Assembly (NCBI GenBank): GCA_937871625.1
Contig: CALMRD010000342.1
Span: forward strand, 1-35,443
Source: an uncultured Bacteroidales bacterium
GTDB taxonomy: Bacteria; Bacteroidota; Bacteroidia; Bacteroidales; VadinHA17
DNA: 35,443 nucleotides
Direction: 5' to 3'
In this document: in pieces, positions 33,992 through 35,443 of the stretch
How the letters are laid out: each line of letters starts with the position of its first letter
How positions within the stretch are numbered: the stretch's first letter is position 1
Notes under the pieces: generated by a model
The model's database searches: none
Told to the model about the DNA's origin: nothing
What the model saw: only the letters and a program-made list of their open reading frames with translations
Program-made: the position numbers and the translations under genes

Positions 33992-35443
33992 CTATCTGAG
34001 TTTCTTTATACCCATATTCCACAGGGTGAAGCTGTAGAGGTCGGAGGTCACCTCAATGCGCTTGTTTACCGGGGTGCCGGCGCCGTGACCTGCGCTTGTC
34101 TCGATACGGATGAGCACCGGGTTTAACCCTGCCTGCTTCGCCTGCAGATGGGAGGCAAACTTGAATGAGTGTGCCGGTACCACCCTGTCGTCGTGGTCGG
34201 AGGTCGTCACCAGCGTTGACGGGTAGGCGGTGCCTTCCACAACGTTGTGCACGGGGGAGTATTTCAGCAGGTAGCTGAACATCTCGGGACTCTCGTCGGC
34301 GGTGCCGTAGTCATAAGCCCATCCTGCTCCGGCAGTGAACCTGTGATACCTGAGCATGTCAAGCACACCGACAGCCGGGAGGGCTACCATGAAGAGGTCA
34401 GGCCTCTGTGTCATGACCGCCCCGACGAGCAGTCCGCCGTTGGAGCCGCCCTGCACGGCAAGATGCTCTGATGATGTGTAGCCGTTTTCAATGAGATATT
34501 CTGCAGCAGCTATGAAATCGTCAAACACGTTCTGCTTGTTCATCTTTGTTCCGGCCAGGTGCCATTCCTCACCGTACTCACCTCCGCCGCGGATGTTCGG
34601 CACTGCATATATACCACCCATCTCCAGCCAGCAGGCCACTGAGACCGAAAAGCCCGGAGTCTCACTTATTCCGAAACCGCCATAGCCATACAGGAGAGTT
34701 GGGTTCTTTCCGTTGAGCACGGCATCCTTGCCATGGGTAATGATCATGGGTACCCGGGTGCCGTCCTTCGAGGTGTAGAATACCTGTTCCGAGACATAAT
34801 CTTCACTCCTGAAAAGAACCGCCGGCTTCTTGTATTCCGCAGTCTCTCCGGTCTGAGGATCGAGCTTATAGATCGTAGAAGGATTGGTATAGTTGCTGAA
34901 CGAGAAATAGATGTCCCTGTCTTCCTTCCTGCCGTAGAATCCATCGGCTGAACCTATACCCGGCAGTTCAATCTCCCTTACCAGCGCGCCGCTCATGTCA
35001 TATTGTTTCACGTCTGATATGGCATCCTTCAGGTAATGAGCAAAAAGGTAACCGGCGCCTGTTGAAGGCTGGAGAACGTTCTCTGTTTCCGGAATGACAT
35101 CGATCCAGTTCTCAGGCCCGGGTTTCGAGGCATCAGCGGTGACTACCCTTCCGTTGGGAGCATTCATGTTTGTGTAGATGAAAAGCCTGGAACCGTCACT
35201 TTCAATAACCTGACTTTCGCTGTCGAAATCAGGCACTATCACGGTGAAGTCACGCTGGTTACGCTTCAGATCCTTGATATATAGTTCATTACCAGTTGTG
35301 GATATCTGTGCGGTCACCACCAGGTAACTCTGGTCGTCGGTTACATAGCCACGAACATACCTTCTTTTGGTGTCGCCTCCGAAGATGATCTGGTCTTCAG
35401 ACTGTGGGGTACCCACCTTATGATAAAAAAGCCTGTGGTGATC
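33992..35443 (-). CDS. Prolyl oligopeptidase (S9A), N-terminus beyond the window
   Basis: The C-terminal 483 residues of a prolyl oligopeptidase (normally about 700); the frame is open to the window edge, reading DHHRLFYHKVGTPQSEDQ. The visible N-terminal half is beta-propeller (YVRGYVTDDQSYLVV, LYIKDLKR, IYKLDPQTGET). The alpha/beta-hydrolase domain begins near KDGTRVPMIITHGKDAV, then GYGGFGISETPGFSV and NIRGGGEYGEEWH. The catalytic serine is in QGGSNGGLLVGA, the aspartate in SDHDDRVVPAHS and the histidine in SAGHGAGTP. It cleaves short proline-containing peptides after proline. Its signal peptide, if any, is out of view. The stop is 45 bases from a strong hairpin. Confidence 0.93.
   Translation of the reverse strand, partial: DHHRLFYHKVGTPQSEDQIIFGGDTKRRYVRGYVTDDQSYLVVTAQISTTGNELYIKDLKRNQRDFTVIVPDFDSESQVIESDGSRLFIYTNMNAPNGRVVTADASKPGPENWIDVIPETENVLQPSTGAGYLFAHYLKDAISDVKQYDMSGALVREIELPGIGSADGFYGRKEDRDIYFSFSNYTNPSTIYKLDPQTGETAEYKKPAVLFRSEDYVSEQVFYTSKDGTRVPMIITHGKDAVLNGKNPTLLYGYGGFGISETPGFSVSVACWLEMGGIYAVPNIRGGGEYGEEWHLAGTKMNKQNVFDDFIAAAEYLIENGYTSSEHLAVQGGSNGGLLVGAVMTQRPDLFMVALPAVGVLDMLRYHRFTAGAGWAYDYGTADESPEMFSYLLKYSPVHNVVEGTAYPSTLVTTSDHDDRVVPAHSFKFASHLQAKQAGLNPVLIRIETSAGHGAGTPVNKRIEVTSDLYSFTLWNMGIKKLR

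Noticed and set aside
1-35443. Mobile element, CRISPR array, tRNA or rRNA
   Set aside because: I saw no transposase, integrase, terminal repeat, regularly spaced repeat or RNA gene. The only long repeat is the TIR block inside genes.

Overview
The window looks like chromosomal DNA of a Bacteroidota bacterium, probably from the Bacteroidales/Marinilabiliales side, although I cannot name a genus. The evidence is a SusC/SusD outer-membrane pair, promoters of the Bacteroidota type (TTG about 20 bases before TAnnTTTG), few Shine-Dalgarno sequences, and families common in this phylum. I see no rRNA, tRNA, CRISPR array, transposase or integrase.

Layout. (1) Positions 10-9750, minus strand: an AAA ATPase, then TIR protein C, TIR protein B, a secreted HEXXH protein, and TIR protein A, whose C-terminal part is cut off by an in-frame stop. 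(2) Positions 10313-17130, plus strand: SusC, SusD, a secreted MORN-repeat protein and a CPBP membrane protease. (3) Positions 17201-26420, minus strand: in transcription order SiaC, an RyR-SpoIIE phosphatase, TIR proteins E and D, a 71-residue small protein and a cobalamin-type radical SAM enzyme. (4) Positions 26612-33858, plus strand: a TerB-like/ABC transporter fusion, then a KdpD/KdpE-like two-component pair beside a TrkH potassium transporter. (5) Positions 33992-35443, minus strand: a prolyl oligopeptidase running off the window.

The outstanding feature is a family of five large paralogues (A to E). Each has an almost invariant N-terminal TIR domain with a WxxE motif, a conserved post-TIR segment containing YRNQINK, usually one membrane helix, a TolB/FlgO-like domain and C-terminal TPRs. 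Four of the five have a strikingly similar promoter: TTG, exactly 20 bases, then TAnnTTT(G/A), followed by a very short leader. A and C share a 367-bp block of TIR DNA without a mismatch although the rest of the two genes has diverged, which points to recent gene conversion. C lacks the membrane helix.

How the genes may work together (inference). TIR domains of this type can be NAD-consuming effectors or signal generators. The TPR and TolB-like parts look like the variable sensing end, and the membrane helix would put them at the envelope. The SiaC/RyR-SpoIIE pair just upstream of E and D could be a protein-phosphorylation switch, with RyR as a ligand sensor. The neighbouring ATPase, HEXXH protein, radical SAM enzyme and TerB-ABC transporter add to an accessory, stress- or conflict-like neighbourhood. 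No experimental function can be read from the sequence. The KdpDE-TrkH segment is separate potassium homeostasis and shares direct-repeat operator candidates.
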